Assembly (NCBI RefSeq): GCF_047948215.1 | Contig: NC_134457.1 | Span: 83,975,398-84,039,397, forward strand | DNA: 64,000 nucleotides | Direction: 5' to 3' | DNA from: Lycorma delicatula | Taxonomy: Eukaryota > Arthropoda > Insecta > Hemiptera > Fulgoridae | In this document: positions 45,531-57,669 of the stretch, in pieces | Layout: every line of letters begins with the position of its first letter | Numbering within the stretch: the stretch's first letter is position 1 | Program-made: the position numbers and the translations under genes | The notes under the pieces: generated by a model | Database searches by the model: none | Seen by the model: only the letters and a program-made list of their open reading frames with translations | What the model was told of the DNA's origin: nothing

Positions 45531-45531
45531 G

Positions 45532-46036
45532 ATGAAAAGATACAGCAGTTGCAAGATTTGATTATTCCTAAAGCGAGTTAAATAAAAGCTTTTAAAAACA
45601 TTTTGCACTTTTTTGCACAGTTTTTATATTTTTTTTAAATGTAAAGAATTTATTGATATTTTTCAAGAATATTAAAAAACGCTAGTGAAATTATCTATCA
45701 GAAATACGCCCAAAATAAATGGGGGAAGTATAACGGACAACTATTATTTCAATTAATATATTACAAATTTTTATATCGTACTTTACAAATTTTATTAACC
45801 TGTTACATTAATATTTTTGTAAAATATCTTATTTCATACGCATTTACGATTTGTATGATATTAATACGGATTTTTGTCACTTCCTTTTATTTTTAATTAC
45901 TTTGTACTACTGTTTTGATCAGGGTTTTCTCAGAGTTTTTCTTATTCATACGGCCAAATATTGAAGTATTCCTTTTACTAATGCAGTAGCACAACTAATC
46001 AATCTTGACTTGATATATTATATAATATTTAGTTAA
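45532..46036. other. AT-rich stretch
   Basis: Apart from the partial foldback-end copy near 45578-45630, nothing is recognised. Confidence 0.55.
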
Positions 46037-46037
46037 A

Positions 46038-46300
46038 CGTTTTGGAAAAATATAGTTAAAAGAAGAGACAGACTTATAGGCCACATACTAAGGCATCCTG
46101 GAATAGTCGCTTTAATATTGGAAGGACAGGTAGAAGGAAACAATTATGTAGGCAGGCCACGTTTGGAATATGTAAAACAAATTGTTAGGGATGTAGGATG
46201 TAGAGGGTATACTGAAATGAAACGACTAGCACTAGATAGGGAATCTTGGAGAGCTGCAGCAAACCAGTCAAATGACTGAAGACAAAAATAAAAAAAATTT
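46038..46300 (+). pseudogene. LINE ORF2 3'-end fragment
   Basis: FWKNIVKRRDRLIGHILRHP-type sequence opens the fragment (shifted once), then ALILEGQVEGNNYVGRPRLE, then GYTEMKRLALDRESWRAAAN and QSND before TGA 46276-46278. A short A-rich tail (GACAAAAATAAAAAAA) follows. The GHILRHPG...EGQVEGxxxxGRPRL block is the C-terminus of endonuclease-reverse transcriptase LINEs. The fragment at 53890-54470 is from the same family. It is severely 5'-truncated. Confidence 0.85.
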
Positions 46301-47260
46301 AGTTAAACATGAATCAATTTGAATAAACTATGCTTGTTTCTTTAAATTCTTATAATTATTCATACTGGAAAATTTAACATGTTTAATGTATACTTTTATA
46401 TACACACATAGAGGAATAAATAGGAGATTCTTTAATTTTACTGTTGTTATTCAGCAAATACTTAAGTCTCATATTCATTGGGCAAAGATGTAATGTTAAT
46501 AGAAGTATTCATCAACTGTACATATTTAAATTTTTCGTTCAACTGCTTTATACTGACAAAAAAAAAAGTTAGTAACCAATATAATATAAGACGAATTCAC
46601 AATAATCTACTTTTAACATGACATGTATTTTCACTATTTTACAACAAAACTTCTAATATAAATTTCAGAAAAATACAACAGTTTATTATAGTATATTTAT
46701 TAGTTCAATAGCTGATATTACTGCAGAACTTTCTCGCAGCATTTCATAGAACTTATAAACTCATAGAACATATTTAATAACAAAAAAATAAATAAATAAA
46801 AATTGCAAAAGTAAATCTTCCTTAAGTACAGCATACTGAAACGAATTTTATTATTTTAAAGTTAAACCTTTCCTAAGGTTTATTTATTAAGCAGACACTG
46901 GTAAGTAAAAATATTAACAAATACGCCGAAATTTGTAATCAATATTATACTATTTTTTCCTCATTATCAAAAAATAATTGGAAAGACTTTAACAGGCTAT
47001 TAGTTTACAGAATATATATATATATTTTTTTTAATTATGAATTTATACTTTTAGAAGAGGAATATTTTTAAGAGTGTGGAATTCATTACTTTGTACTCAT
47101 AATATTTCAAGTTAAAATTAAATTTCATACATCATGATTTAGAGACCAGTAATGAAAAATAAAATTGAAATGCGTAAGTTCGAACAGTAAAAAATTAATA
47201 CTTTTTCAGAATTCCATTTTAAAAAGAGAGAGTTTAAAATTATTACATAACTCATTGAGA
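46301..47260. other. AT-rich stretch with no recognised gene
   Basis: Nothing recognised; a short TA run lies at 47014-47024. Confidence 0.55.
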
Positions 47261-47865
47261 TATTTTATGAAATTTTAGCTACAGCAATAACAGTTTGGTA
47301 TTTAGGAGGAAAATTACAGTCTAAATCCGTAATTACGTCTAAGGATATCAAGAAAAATGTTGATAACTGACGAAAAAAGGAAGCAATAGTTAGGCTTATT
47401 ATCCACTCATCCCTAAATGAAATTTCCCAAATAATACAAAAGTAATATGTAATGGAATGGAATTTTTTAATTAGTACAGGAATATGACTTGAGTCTAGAA
47501 CCGCCAAAATAATAATAAACGGGGTTTTTGCTCCCTTTATGGGGATCCCTTTATGGAATCCCTTTATGGGGATTTTAGTAAGACCAAACACGTTAGAAAG
47601 TATCTTAGTTACCTTAGGATGATTAAATTATGGGAAAACATTCATCTAACTTTGAGTAAAGTTTTGAGATACGGCACCCATAAGGCCTGACTCTCTCTAT
47701 ACCCTTGTCCAATTGTGACCAAACGTAAATGGCATCAGTGATCTGCACATATATTCAGAAATAATGGTGTCAAATTTCATCTAGGTTTGGTCCATTCCAG
47801 TCTGGAGATATCTGACAAAAATAAAACACAGGCCGACATACACATACGTACCTCCACCCGGAATG
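47261..47865 (+). repeat. Repeat-like block with a CCCTTTATGG triplication
   Basis: CCCTTTATGG occurs three times at 47533-47575, within units of about 15-17 bases (each followed by GGATC or AATC words). The block ends TTTGGTCCATTCCAGTCTGG, then CAGGCCGACATACACATACG, a repeat-end-like phrase comparable to 30371-30470. The 108-codon minus-strand frame through it is low in complexity and has no family match. Confidence 0.4.
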
Positions 47866-48763
47866 TTAAATGGTGATATAGTGGTGTTCTTTTGGTTAGA
47901 GCGGGTTGTGAAATATCAAGATCTGCAAAAATCTCGACGTTCAACATTTAATCCTGTTAGCATACTTTTCCTTATGTATTATTCTGTACAGCTATCCTGG
48001 CAAGACACACTACGTATAGCTATCGTAAGGGAAGACACCCCCACCTTGTGACATTCCGATCCCCATCCATCTCCTCTGTTCACAGCCATAACAGGCTTTA
48101 ACTGTGATGAGCTCATGGCTCATTAGTCATGATGGGCTCCCTTCATAGCCATGATGGTCGTTTTATTGAGCCTCTGATAATGACTTATTAACTTTAATTA
48201 CATAATACAGTCATCAGTTTTGCCTCTTTCCGGTTGCCACCGATAGAAATTGCTCGGTAGATATCTTCATCTGTGCTTTAACACAGTTTTACTTTCGTCT
48301 TCGCTGTAGGCTTCTTTCAACATTTTCGTTTGTCTACTCTATTTTTTAGCCCTCTCAACTATTTAACCGTTTCGCGGAAGCGCGATCCCTGCGCTCCACT
48401 GAAACACCGAAGGATATAAATAATCATTCATTAAATAAACTTCAAAACTAAACTGCAGTAAATTAATTTGAGTTTGTAAACATCACAGATCTTATCATCG
48501 TACATCTTAGACGCATGATCGCAACAGCAACATTTGACCCTATAAACGCCCAAGGTATATTTATAAATTCATTAAAAACAATTACTGAAAGAAACAAGGA
48601 GAGAAATCCTTTCCACAAACGTTCAATCAACTGTACAGCTATGCAGTGTAAAATATATATCTCAACAAAAAAAAATGGTTGAGCTATATTCATTGAGTTG
48701 TTAAAATTTAATTTAGATCCGACTTCGAAAAATTAGTTGGTTGAATTATTGACCGAAATCATT
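47866..48763. other. Mixed-complexity stretch with no recognised gene
   Basis: The part at 48030-48410 is more complex than its surroundings (for example TTAACCGTTTCGCGGAAGCG) but I could not assign it. Confidence 0.45.
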
Positions 48764-49634
48764 TTAACAGGTTGACTGCTGTGAGACATTAAATGATGTC
48801 ACAACCAGTTATCCATTATTGCTATTTGAAGTCTCGGTTTCGCAATCCAATACTACTGTTAGACATCAAATGATGTCTTAGTGTAAATCACACTTAATAT
48901 GCAGTATTATTGTTTATTTTTAATTTTTTCTGTATCAAATTACATATTATTTTAAAGATAAAATTCTGTATATTTTTGTGTTGTATGAAGTACAGAAGGT
49001 TTTCTTAAAAATTTAAATTAAAGGCTATTTTTTTGAAAATCATCAAATACGAGTAAAAGCAAAGTAAAAGTAATTGAAAAGTGTTGTAAGAATATGTGAA
49101 TTCATTTTTGTTGTTTACTGACAAAGTTTAGTTAGAATTTAATATCAAGCACTCTTAAAAATATTAAATTCAAATTTTACTTTAAATATCTCAATTCAAA
49201 ATATAATCATCAAAAAAATGTGATTTTATTACAGAGAGAGACTTTTAGTAATTTATGTTAAAAAAAAGTATAGCAATTAATAAAAATAGTATTCCAACAA
49301 TTGGAGTTGTAGAATTAAAAATAAATACAATCAGTTGTTAGTAAGTAAAAGATATAATTCAATTAAAGTATGTTAAACATTCTGAGACATCAATTTGTGT
49401 CTCATAGAACCCATCCAAGGTTCTATGAAATATAAATTCATGCCTCAAATTTATTTTTTAATATTTCAAAAAGTAAAGTTGCAAAGTGAAATTGATATCA
49501 AAAATTAGTAACAGGATAACAAAACCTTTATTGAAATCGAAAAAAAAATAGCAGCGCTGGTGAATATTTTTAGCAAAATAAGTATAGCAGCCTTGGAAAT
49601 GTTACATTATTCAGTGTGGCAGTCAATCTGTTAA
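48764..49634. mobile_element. piggyBac-like MITE with TTAA ends
   Basis: TTAA at 48764-48767 and 49631-49634 flank inverted ends: left CAGGTTGACTGCTGTGAGAC; right, reversed, CAGATTGACTGCCACACTGA. TTAA duplication with a short terminal repeat is the signature of piggyBac. Inside, near each end, are dyads of one theme: GTGAGACATTAAATGATGTC (48781-48800), the exact palindrome AGACATCAAATGATGTCT (48861-48878), and GAGACATCAATTTGTGTCTC (49384-49403). No transposase coding is left, so it is non-autonomous, 863 bp between the TTAAs. Confidence 0.8.
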
Positions 49635-50800
49635 AAAGTTTTTTTATTAACGGTAGATTAAAAAAATATACATATATTCTTGAACGTATTACTACTAGTA
49701 ACATTATTTTTTCTACAGATTATAGAAACAGTTTTATCTAAAAGATTAAGTAAACAAATTTGTTTTTTTTTCTGGAATTTATGTGAAAAAATATTAGATT
49801 AAAATAAAAAAAAAGGATTTAAAAATATCATTATAATTTGTTTCAATAAAGTTTTTAATCTTTTCTATTGAAATTTTATTGAAAATTAATTAACAAAATA
49901 GAATAGTTTGACAAATAATTAAATAAAACTGCATTTAAATGATGGTTTATTATTATGGCAAATTATTATACTGAAAAATAGTTATTACATATGTTTTTTG
50001 AATAGAATAACAGAAAAAGAAAAATAATTTTTACAGGAATGGATAAAGATGTAAATTAAAACACTTCATCAAGGTCTATAAGAGGCTAATTTTCAGCAGT
50101 ATTTGCGTGAAAGACTGAAAACGCCTTTTATGTGAACCCTTAAGCTTTGTAGAAATGGGAATCGAGTGCTAAAATGAAAGGTCGTAAAAGTTTACAGCAG
50201 TAGCTTAACATGTCTGCTGTAATTTATAGACTGAGCAGCAGCGCTTCAAAACTCTTTATATCGCAAACGTTAGGTTATCTTTAACAAATAATAATAATAA
50301 TAACAGTAATAATATTAATAATAGTAAATATAATCTGTAAAACTATAAGTTTTTAGAAAACAATAATGTACAATAAGCTGTTTAAATTGATTATAAAATT
50401 ACAGATTCGTTAAAGTATTGTTTGACAAAATGATAATTTTTGATAACTTAATTTGTGTAATTATTTATACTTCAAAATAACTGAAAAAATGGAAGAAAGT
50501 TTTTAAGTAGGAAAAATCATTCCTAATTCAGTTTTCTTCTGATTTCTGGAAATCATTGATATTATATGTATTTATTTGTAAAAATAATTGAGACAGTAGT
50601 TGCCAAATTGTGCATCACAGTATAAAAGACCGATCTATTTTTCAAAATTGCCTGACTGAATTTAGTATAGTTACGTTTTAGTTTGTAAAACTGTCAGTTC
50701 AATTTTTTGAGATCAGTAGATTTTAAAAAAAATATTTTTTTGTTTATGTTATTATTTTTATTATTAGTATTATAATATAACATTTCATGGGGGTGAGATG
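49635..50800. other. AT-rich stretch with no recognised gene
   Basis: It contains an (AAT)n run at about 50289-50330. Nothing else recognised. Confidence 0.55.
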
Positions 50801-52165
50801 TAGATAGAACAGGATCAACAAAATCAAAGGAAGTTTTAAGACCAGCCATGTACACGACATAGTTGACAATGGCCGCTTAATGCAGACACGAAATAGCAAA
50901 CATATTGAGCAACAGGTTTTTTCTGAATTCGAGCGACCCGAACTTTGACTACTGTTTTCTGAGGATTAAGAACAGCCCTGAATTCAGCTTTGAGTATATA
51001 CTTCGGCGAGATAATAACACCAACCGGGAGCTGAACGTCCCTCTAACTTTGAACGATTTATGGGTGTACTTGGAAATTTAAAGTCACCTAGCACTGAAAA
51101 TATAAATGGGATCCACATTACCAATCTGCTAGGGACCAATTTAGCAAGTTGACTAAGAAGTACAATGGTTACACACACATCTACACAGACGGCTCTGTCT
51201 GTGCCAACGGATGTGGCTGTTCAATAATACTCCCTGATAACGAGATAATATAAAGCTTAGTACCTATTCCTCTTGAGTTCTTTTGCGAGGCCTGCAAAAT
51301 TTACTCTGGCTTGAGAGTTATTGAGGCCCGTACTGACGACAGCTTCCTGATAATAACTGACTTTATTGAGTTTACTTGAGAGCTTCAGCTGCAGACGATA
51401 TGAACCCATCATTAAAATTATCCACGACACCTTCTCAAAAGTAAAGAAAACAGTGGTATTCGTATCAGTCCGGGGCCGTTGCCGCAACCTCTGGAACGAA
51501 CGTGCCGATGTGGTTGTTAAGAGAGCGTTAAAAAATGGTCTCCGATTAGAATTAACATATGATAACGACTTCACGTACACAGTTCGTGTCAAACTACGTA
51601 CTTAGTGGAATAAATTCTGGCTGCTGAGTCCTCCCACGGCCTTACATCCGGCAGAACCTCTTCGAGAAACCTTTTATCCCAAACACAGAAGAGACCAAGT
51701 CATGCTAATTCGGCTGATAATTGAGCATACAAACCTAACCCCCCTCCATCTATTTGTTTCTCTTCAGCAAAACTGTGAAGCGTGCAATGTAAAATGGTCC
51801 GTATACAACTTACTCATAGATAGCCCCGATGTTCGAGTCTATTCGTCAACAATTAAATCTTGGTTCAGATGTGAAGGGTTGACTCAACCGGAAGAAATAC
51901 ATCAAAAGACTGGTGTGGTTTGTCTGTGATAGTGGGATGAAGAAGAATTTAGCGGTTTTGCTTATGTGAAATCCTTTACGGAGTATTGTATGCACAGTGA
52001 ATATAGTTTAGTGGTGATGTTCCAATGTTTGTTAGCCGTTTGTTATTCATGTTCCAGTTTGTTATCCAGAGTTTGGTGTTTATTGTATAACTGTTTATGA
52101 TCACTTAGTTTTATTTTAGTCGCTAATGGCCGTTATCGTTGATAGATGATAAACAAACAAAGGAA
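50801..52165 (+). mobile_element. LINE relic with RNase H and 3' UTR
   Basis: GC content rises here and pieces of an I-group-like LINE 3' half appear in plus orientation (separate entry). After the coding remnant, the stretch 51960-52165 (ending CGCTAATGGCCGTTATCGTT, then GATAAACAAACAAAGG) looks like its 3' UTR and A-rich end. Confidence 0.7.
51148..51930 (+). pseudogene. LINE RNase H and zinc-knuckle remnant
   Basis: The pieces in order are YNGYTHIYTDGSVCANGCGC, with the first RNase H aspartate in YTDGS. Next are YSGLRVIEARTDDSFLIITD, with the third acidic site in ITD, and then PIIKIIHDTFSKVKKTVVFV. The position of the WxPGHxxxxGNExAD box reads SVRGRCRNLWNERADVVVK. The C-terminus RLIIEHTNLTPLHLF and CEACNVKWSVYNLLID is the cysteine-rich tail, matching the RLRIGHTRLT...CxxCxxxxTVxHxLxEC pattern seen in the LINE at 15343. 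Several stops and shifts. This is a different, more diverged family from that LINE. Confidence 0.75.
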
Positions 52166-53177
52166 AAAGAATTAAAATATTTATTTTTGAATTATTTTAT
52201 TTCAAAACTATTAAGCAAACCTCATACATTTTTTTGTTGCTAAAACCGTTTTTCTTATTAAGATAATCTCAGATAATTTTTTTCCTGTCACTTTCAGCTG
52301 TTATGTTTCTGCTTTGGGTATTGTCTCCGATTTCTAGTGTAATAATAATAATAATAATTCTGATAATAAATTATAATAATATTTATTATTATTATTATTT
52401 TGTATTAATGTATTTTAATATTTCATTATTTCAATGACTTATCTTTCTGAGTTATAATTAAAACAGATAACAATAATCAGATTAAATTGTTTTACTGACA
52501 ATAAAAATTTGTAACGACCATCATGTGTTATTAAATTTGACGAACGAATGAACATTTCGTGTTCGGTCAGCTGAAATTGTCTTTAACATTCTCTGATAAC
52601 TGTTTTAAACATTTCTATTTCCTATATCGTGTTCTGAATTATATAGAGAATTGCATTGATAATGTCAAAAATTGGAAAATGTTTTCAATTCAGATATACA
52701 GTTTACAAAACATATTGTGTAAAACGATATGTTTATCATCATTATATCAGTATTCATCTATCTGTCTGTCAATAAATCAGTTTTCCTATTAATCAATTTT
52801 TGAAATACCATTTGAAAGGAATAATATTTAATAATAAAATTATATCTAAAGTCCCTGAAATATTATGGAAGAATATTTTATGATAAATAAAAAAATTAAA
52901 GTTTCAATTAATTTTTGAGGAAAATCGATCTACTTTTTATGTAGAGTAGAAAATTTCATTTTTGCATTTATTTAAATGTATATATATTTTAATATTTTGA
53001 TTCTTATTCGTAAATAGATATGAAACCGAGTGAACATATCTGCTAAAAATATGGCAAACCCGAATTTATTAACTTTGACATCCCCAGGGTAAAAATTATA
53101 ATAAATTAATTAAAAAATGCCGTGTTTTATACGAATAATTTTATATTAATTTTACACGTGTGTGTGTATGTTTTTTT
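52166..53177. other. AT-rich stretch with ATT/AAT runs
   Basis: It contains (AAT)n and (ATT)n runs at 52341-52400. The 77-codon frame at 52559-52792 has no family signature. Confidence 0.55.
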
Positions 53178-53550
53178 TTATACTATAATATTTTGCGGTA
53201 TATGTTTTTCTACATTTCTCAAAGATTCATGACCCAGGGACCCCAAAAAATACAAAAAGTGGGGGATACGGAATGTGTGATCACGTGTTAGAAGCTTAAT
53301 AACTTTTAAATGGATAAACTGATTTTCAAGAAATTTTGTACAGAACTCGTTTAGTTGAGGCAATTGGTAAATTCTAAATGGATGGGGTTAGTTTCTTTGG
53401 AGTAAATTTTCTCAAAATTTTGCAATTATACCCCAACTTTAAATTAAGCTCAGTACATGCGTATATGCTTATCTTACCATTTAAAAAACAAAAATTGCCC
53501 CAAAATTTCCCCTTCCCAAAAATCGAAAAGGGCTATTTTTATATTTATTT
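53178..53550 (-). repeat. Dispersed repeat family A, copy 2
   Basis: Reverse-complement partner of 1996-2390, with the same ordered landmarks and a TTTTTTGGGGTCCCTGGGTC end. Confidence 0.75.
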
Positions 53551-53889
53551 CATATTTCTTAACTGATTTTTTTAATTTCTTCCTAGCCACAATAATAGTG
53601 CAACGACTAAAAAATAAAATAGTTTAAAGGCAACATTGTGGGTGGGGTAGCCGTTCAAAGTTTAAAAATATCGATTATTTTAATTAAACAAATTATTTTT
53701 TGGTTTACTTTTAATAGAATTAAAAGTTAAATAGCTTCTTTATTAATGAGACTGGTTGTATTATTCTGCATTAGGGTAAACATCTCGGATGAGGATGTAA
53801 GATATGGACGGAATGCTATAACACACAGAAGTAATTTTTTGAAAATATTAGCCATTTATAACAATTGTTTTTCATTTTTTCATAATTAC
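53551..53889. other. AT-rich stretch
   Basis: Nothing recognised in this interval between repeat family A and the LINE fragment. Confidence 0.5.
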
Positions 53890-54470
53890 CAATGAAGTTT
53901 TTTTTGTTTTCAGTCATTTGAGTGGTTTGATGCAGCTCTCCAAGATGACCCATCTAGTGCTAGTCGTTTCATTTCGGTATACCCCCTACATCCTACATTC
54001 CTAACAATTTTTCAAATATTCCAAACACTGCCTACCTACACAATTTTTTCCTTCTACCTGTCCTTCCAATATTAAAGGGACTATTCCAGGATGCCTTAGT
54101 ATGTGGCCTATAAGTCTGTCTCTTTTAACTATATTTTTCCAAATGCTTCTTTCATCGATTTGCCGCAACACCTCTTCATTTGTCACTTTGTCCACCCATC
54201 TGATTTTTAACATTCTCCTATAGCACCCAATTTCAAAAGCTTCTAATATTTCTTCTCAGGTACGCCGATCGTCCAAGTTTCACTTCCATATAAAGCTACG
54301 CTCCAAACATATACTTTAAAAAATATTTTGCTCCAAACATATACGTTAAAAAATCTTTTCCTGTCTTATCAAGTTTTGATGTAAACAAATTATATTTTTG
54401 ACTGAAGGCTCGTTTCGCCTGTGCTATTCAGCCTGGAAACGAGAACCTGTGGAAAGAAGAAATGTGGGGA
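53890..54470 (-). pseudogene. LINE ORF2 C-terminal fragment, minus strand
   Basis: On the minus strand it reads VWSVALYGSETWTIG, then CMLKIRWVDKVTNEEVLRQI, then IWKNIVKRDRLIGHILRHPG, then LILEGQVEGKNCVGRQCLEY. It ends near the same NQSND-like region as 46278 (CTGCATCAAACCACTCAAAT reversed). It is the longer of the two fragments of this LINE family. One segment carries an internal 30-bp tandem duplication (54301-54360). Stops and shifts show it is dead. Confidence 0.85.
54301..54360. repeat. 30-bp tandem duplication inside the LINE fragment
   Basis: CTCCAAACATATACTTTAAA... (54301-54330) is followed directly by CTCCAAACATATACGTTAAA... (54331-54360). Thirty bases keep the reading frame, inserting ten codons. 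Confidence 0.9.
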
Positions 54471-55535
54471 AACCGAGGAATCGATTGGTACAGATTTAGA
54501 CAACCTAATCCCTTTAATGAAGAAGACGAATAGAACATGTTTCTCAAGTCTTTACTAGAAAGACTTACTTTTGGAATCTTCCCTTGTGTTACACTTCATT
54601 CGAAAAAAGTATTGATGTGGATATAAAACAATATTACAATTTTGAGAATCTCATCTTCTATTATTCTTAAGAAATTATACAACTATTATTAATTAAAAAT
54701 TACTTATATCACTGATCAAAAAGAGATTCATTTGCCGTTATACCTGGTGGTGATCAGTATTAATTTATATTAATCTTTTGTTGTGATGATTCAAACTAAA
54801 TCTTTCACCTAATAATAAATATATGTTATTAACAATTTTTTCTACCTCATTTTTGATTTTTTCTGTTCTTACCTAAGTGTAAAATAAAATAACTAAAAAT
54901 ACTGTCGTATAATTTATTTTTTTTATTAGTATTTGTTGTGACAATTGGAAATAAATTTTCTGAGTCGCTTTATATGAAGAAAGCATGATTCAATAATTTC
55001 CATTGTCGGTTATTGCTTAATTGGCATATATGCTTTTGAAAAGAATATAAAAACACAAAAGTGAATGTCATTATTTTATATTACATACGTAAATAGTCGG
55101 CATTTCTTTGTAGAATGAACAATATATAAAAGTAATATGTACATTTTTTCATCATTAAGACGGGGAGGCAAAGATGAAAAAAATTACTAATAAAAGGAAA
55201 AATTAAAAATTAAGGGAAATTATTATTTCCGTTTCAGTTACGTATTTCGCAACATTTAATGTTTTGCTGTAGATCATAAAATCACATTATCCGTTTATAG
55301 GAAGTATTGTTTCATTATTAATTATTTATGAGTGTGGTTAAATTTAAAAGGATTGCACTTTGTTTGATTGTACTAAGGAATTAATGCGACCAGTTATACG
55401 TTTTTTTCAATTCAAAAAGGATAAAACTAGTGGAAATTATTTATAGAATTGAACAGGCATGAAGAAAATTGTTTGTGTAGATTGAAAGATTAACAAATGG
55501 ATTGATCGCTTAGCAAAAAGGTAGGATTTCTGTCT
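54471..55535. other. AT-rich stretch with no recognised gene
   Basis: Nothing recognised; upstream parts of the following mariner remnant may extend back to about 55440. Confidence 0.5.
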
Positions 55536-55539
55536 GTGA

Positions 55540-55965
55540 GATATATCGAAATGGTAGGGCTGGGATAAAGAAGATATATTTTTTATTTACTTGACATCTA
55601 AAAGTGAAACTGTGAATTATGAAGATTACTGTAAACCACTGAGATCACTAAAAACTGTTCCGAAAGGTGTGATTTTGATTCAGGATAACGCTTGATATTT
55701 TATAGCTAACAAAATTGACTTCAAAATCTCGGTTTTGAGTTGGTGGACCAACCATCATAAAATCCTGACTTGATTCCAAGCGGTTTTCAAATTTTTAGCC
55801 TACTAGAAGACCTGAGAAGAAATCATTTTTGTTCTGATAAAGAGTTTATGAAAGTGTGCTATGAGTAAGATATCACGAAAGTGGTTCAAAATTATTATTA
55901 AAATGTTTCTTCCAAGAAAAAATTCAAAAGCTTGTACTTAGAAGTAGGAAGGTATTATATTAAAA
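55540..55965 (+). pseudogene. mariner transposase C-terminal remnant
   Basis: The frame reads WDKEDIFFIYLTSKSETVNY, then EDYCKPLRSLK, then KGVILIQDNA, where the second catalytic aspartate sits just before a stop. In a shifted frame come FELVDQPS and NPDLIPSGFQIFSLLEDLRR, matching the HPxYSPDLxPSDxHLFxxLKxxL block. The third catalytic aspartate has become G (PSGF for PSDF). FCSDKEFMKVCYE follows. It is a different mariner lineage from the copy at 3965-4958. No terminal repeats recognised. Confidence 0.75.
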
Positions 55966-56840
55966 AAATAAGCATTTTTAAAATTTAAAATCCAAATAAA
56001 TATAATATTTTGTTATTTTTTTATTTAATTTATTTTTATTTACTCTCTTTTATTAAGTACTAATACATTAAAATAGAAATATATGAAGTTTTATTTATTT
56101 TTTAATGTGTATGTATAAAAATAGAGAACGAATTTTCTTAGAAAAATAAATACTTTAGTTTACTGAAGTTAAGTAGAATGTGTACATAAACGGAAAACTT
56201 AGCGGGTATGAAATGTTTAATATCGTTTAGAAGTGAAACCCAAACAACCAGATATTTTCTTGAATAATAAATGTTTTATTCATAAAACTGTATCATCGTT
56301 TACTTTGAAGAAAGTGTAAAAATAGAATCTCGTTTAACTTATCGATTTCATTAGGTTACAATGAATATATATGTTTTGTTTCACAGTTTAAACAATTTAA
56401 AATATTTACAGTTAGGTTGTATTAGTTTTAAGATTTCAGTAATAGAATTCATTTATTGCATAGCTACAGCTAGAAATAATAGAGTTGTATTGAATACGCA
56501 CACTTAGAAAATTGTCTCAGAAAGAATTCTATTAATTAAGGAAATAAAATAATTTTTCTGTTATTGTTAACATAATTATTTTAAGCAAGTTTTCACCAAA
56601 AAAAAGTCAATGGCTCCATTCAAGAAAAACGTGCATCCTTTTTCAAGCGTTCTACAGAAAGTGAAAAATAGCATTCTTTCCCCTGGCTTCTTTAAGGGGA
56701 TGAATCCTTAACGAAAGGTAAAACCTAATTGAAATTTATTTTCCCTGCTAATGATATATATTCACCCCAAGGAATGACTGTATAGATAATATAATTACAT
56801 TCAGAGGCAGCAACTTATTTTAGGCGTATGTATTACTAAC
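55966..56840. other. AT-rich stretch with no recognised gene
   Basis: Nothing recognised. Confidence 0.55.
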
Positions 56841-57128
56841 CCAACCTCTTGGTCTAGTGGTGAACTCATCATCGCAAATCAGCTGATTTCGAAGTCAAGA
56901 GTTCTAAGATTCAAATCCTAGTAGGTTACTTTTATACAGATTTGAATACTAAATCGTGGATACTGGTGTTCTTTGGTGGTCGGGTTTCAATAAATCTCAC
57001 ATGTCAGGAATGATCGATCTGAGACTGTACAAGACTACAGTTTATTTAAATTCATACGTATCATCTTCATTCATCTTCTGAAGTGATATCTACGGTTTCT
57101 GGAGGCTAAACAGAAAAAGAAAGAAATA
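56841..57128 (+). mobile_element. tRNA-derived SINE, copy 2
   Basis: The A box TGGTCTAGTGG (56850-56860) fits the pol III consensus exactly. The B box is GATTCAAATCC. Between them TGATTTCGAAGTCAAGAG keeps the anticodon stem pairing. Body and tail match 39985-40262 and end AAACAGAAAAAGAAAGAAAT. This is the better-preserved copy. The source tRNA cannot be named with confidence. Confidence 0.9.
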
Positions 57129-57660
57129 AGTTATAGTGAAGAAATAAGTATAGTGTATTACTGTTAATTTCCATGCTGCACAGCCATTAAAATTATTGGG
57201 AAACATATTATATATCTTTATATATATATTTATACATGCATGTCGGGTGCCGTAATGCCGTTTATATATATTCTGATAATGTAGCCATACTAAAAGAACA
57301 ACCATACCTATGTCTCGTTTTGTTCTTCGCTTACTAAAACATTTGGTTAGTTATCATTATGCCAATTGCATTGATATACAGAAATGTTCAGTTCTATAAG
57401 CAACTCTTAAATTCTATTCACCTTAAGTACTGACTGCATAACGAGATCATTACTTTCAGAGAAACCTATTCTAATGATACGCTACTTCTTCAGATGTTTC
57501 TCTAGTTGCCTCTCTTAATAATTGATTGTGTAAACCAGTAAATTATTTTACCCTTCTTTTCTTTGTGAGAATAGAATATAGATTTAAGAGCAGTTGTAAT
57601 GATTTTATTTATTTTTTAAAATGGATCACTCCCAGGGAAAAAAATATTAATTCTTGCTAA
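57129..57660. other. AT-rich stretch with no recognised gene
   Basis: Nothing recognised beyond a TA-rich patch at 57207-57232. Confidence 0.5.
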
Positions 57661-57669
57661 ACATTCTTT

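Noticed and set aside
47265..47591. 108-codon minus-strand frame as a gene
   Set aside because: No family motif, lies over short tandem repeats, and has a composition typical of chance frames.
51257..51592. 111-codon minus-strand frame
   Set aside because: It is antisense to the RNase H remnant, whose plus-strand pieces show real family motifs.
56841..56925. Possible tRNA gene with good A and B boxes
   Set aside because: The same head with the same body and tail recurs at 39985, and the acceptor stem does not close; it is a SINE.
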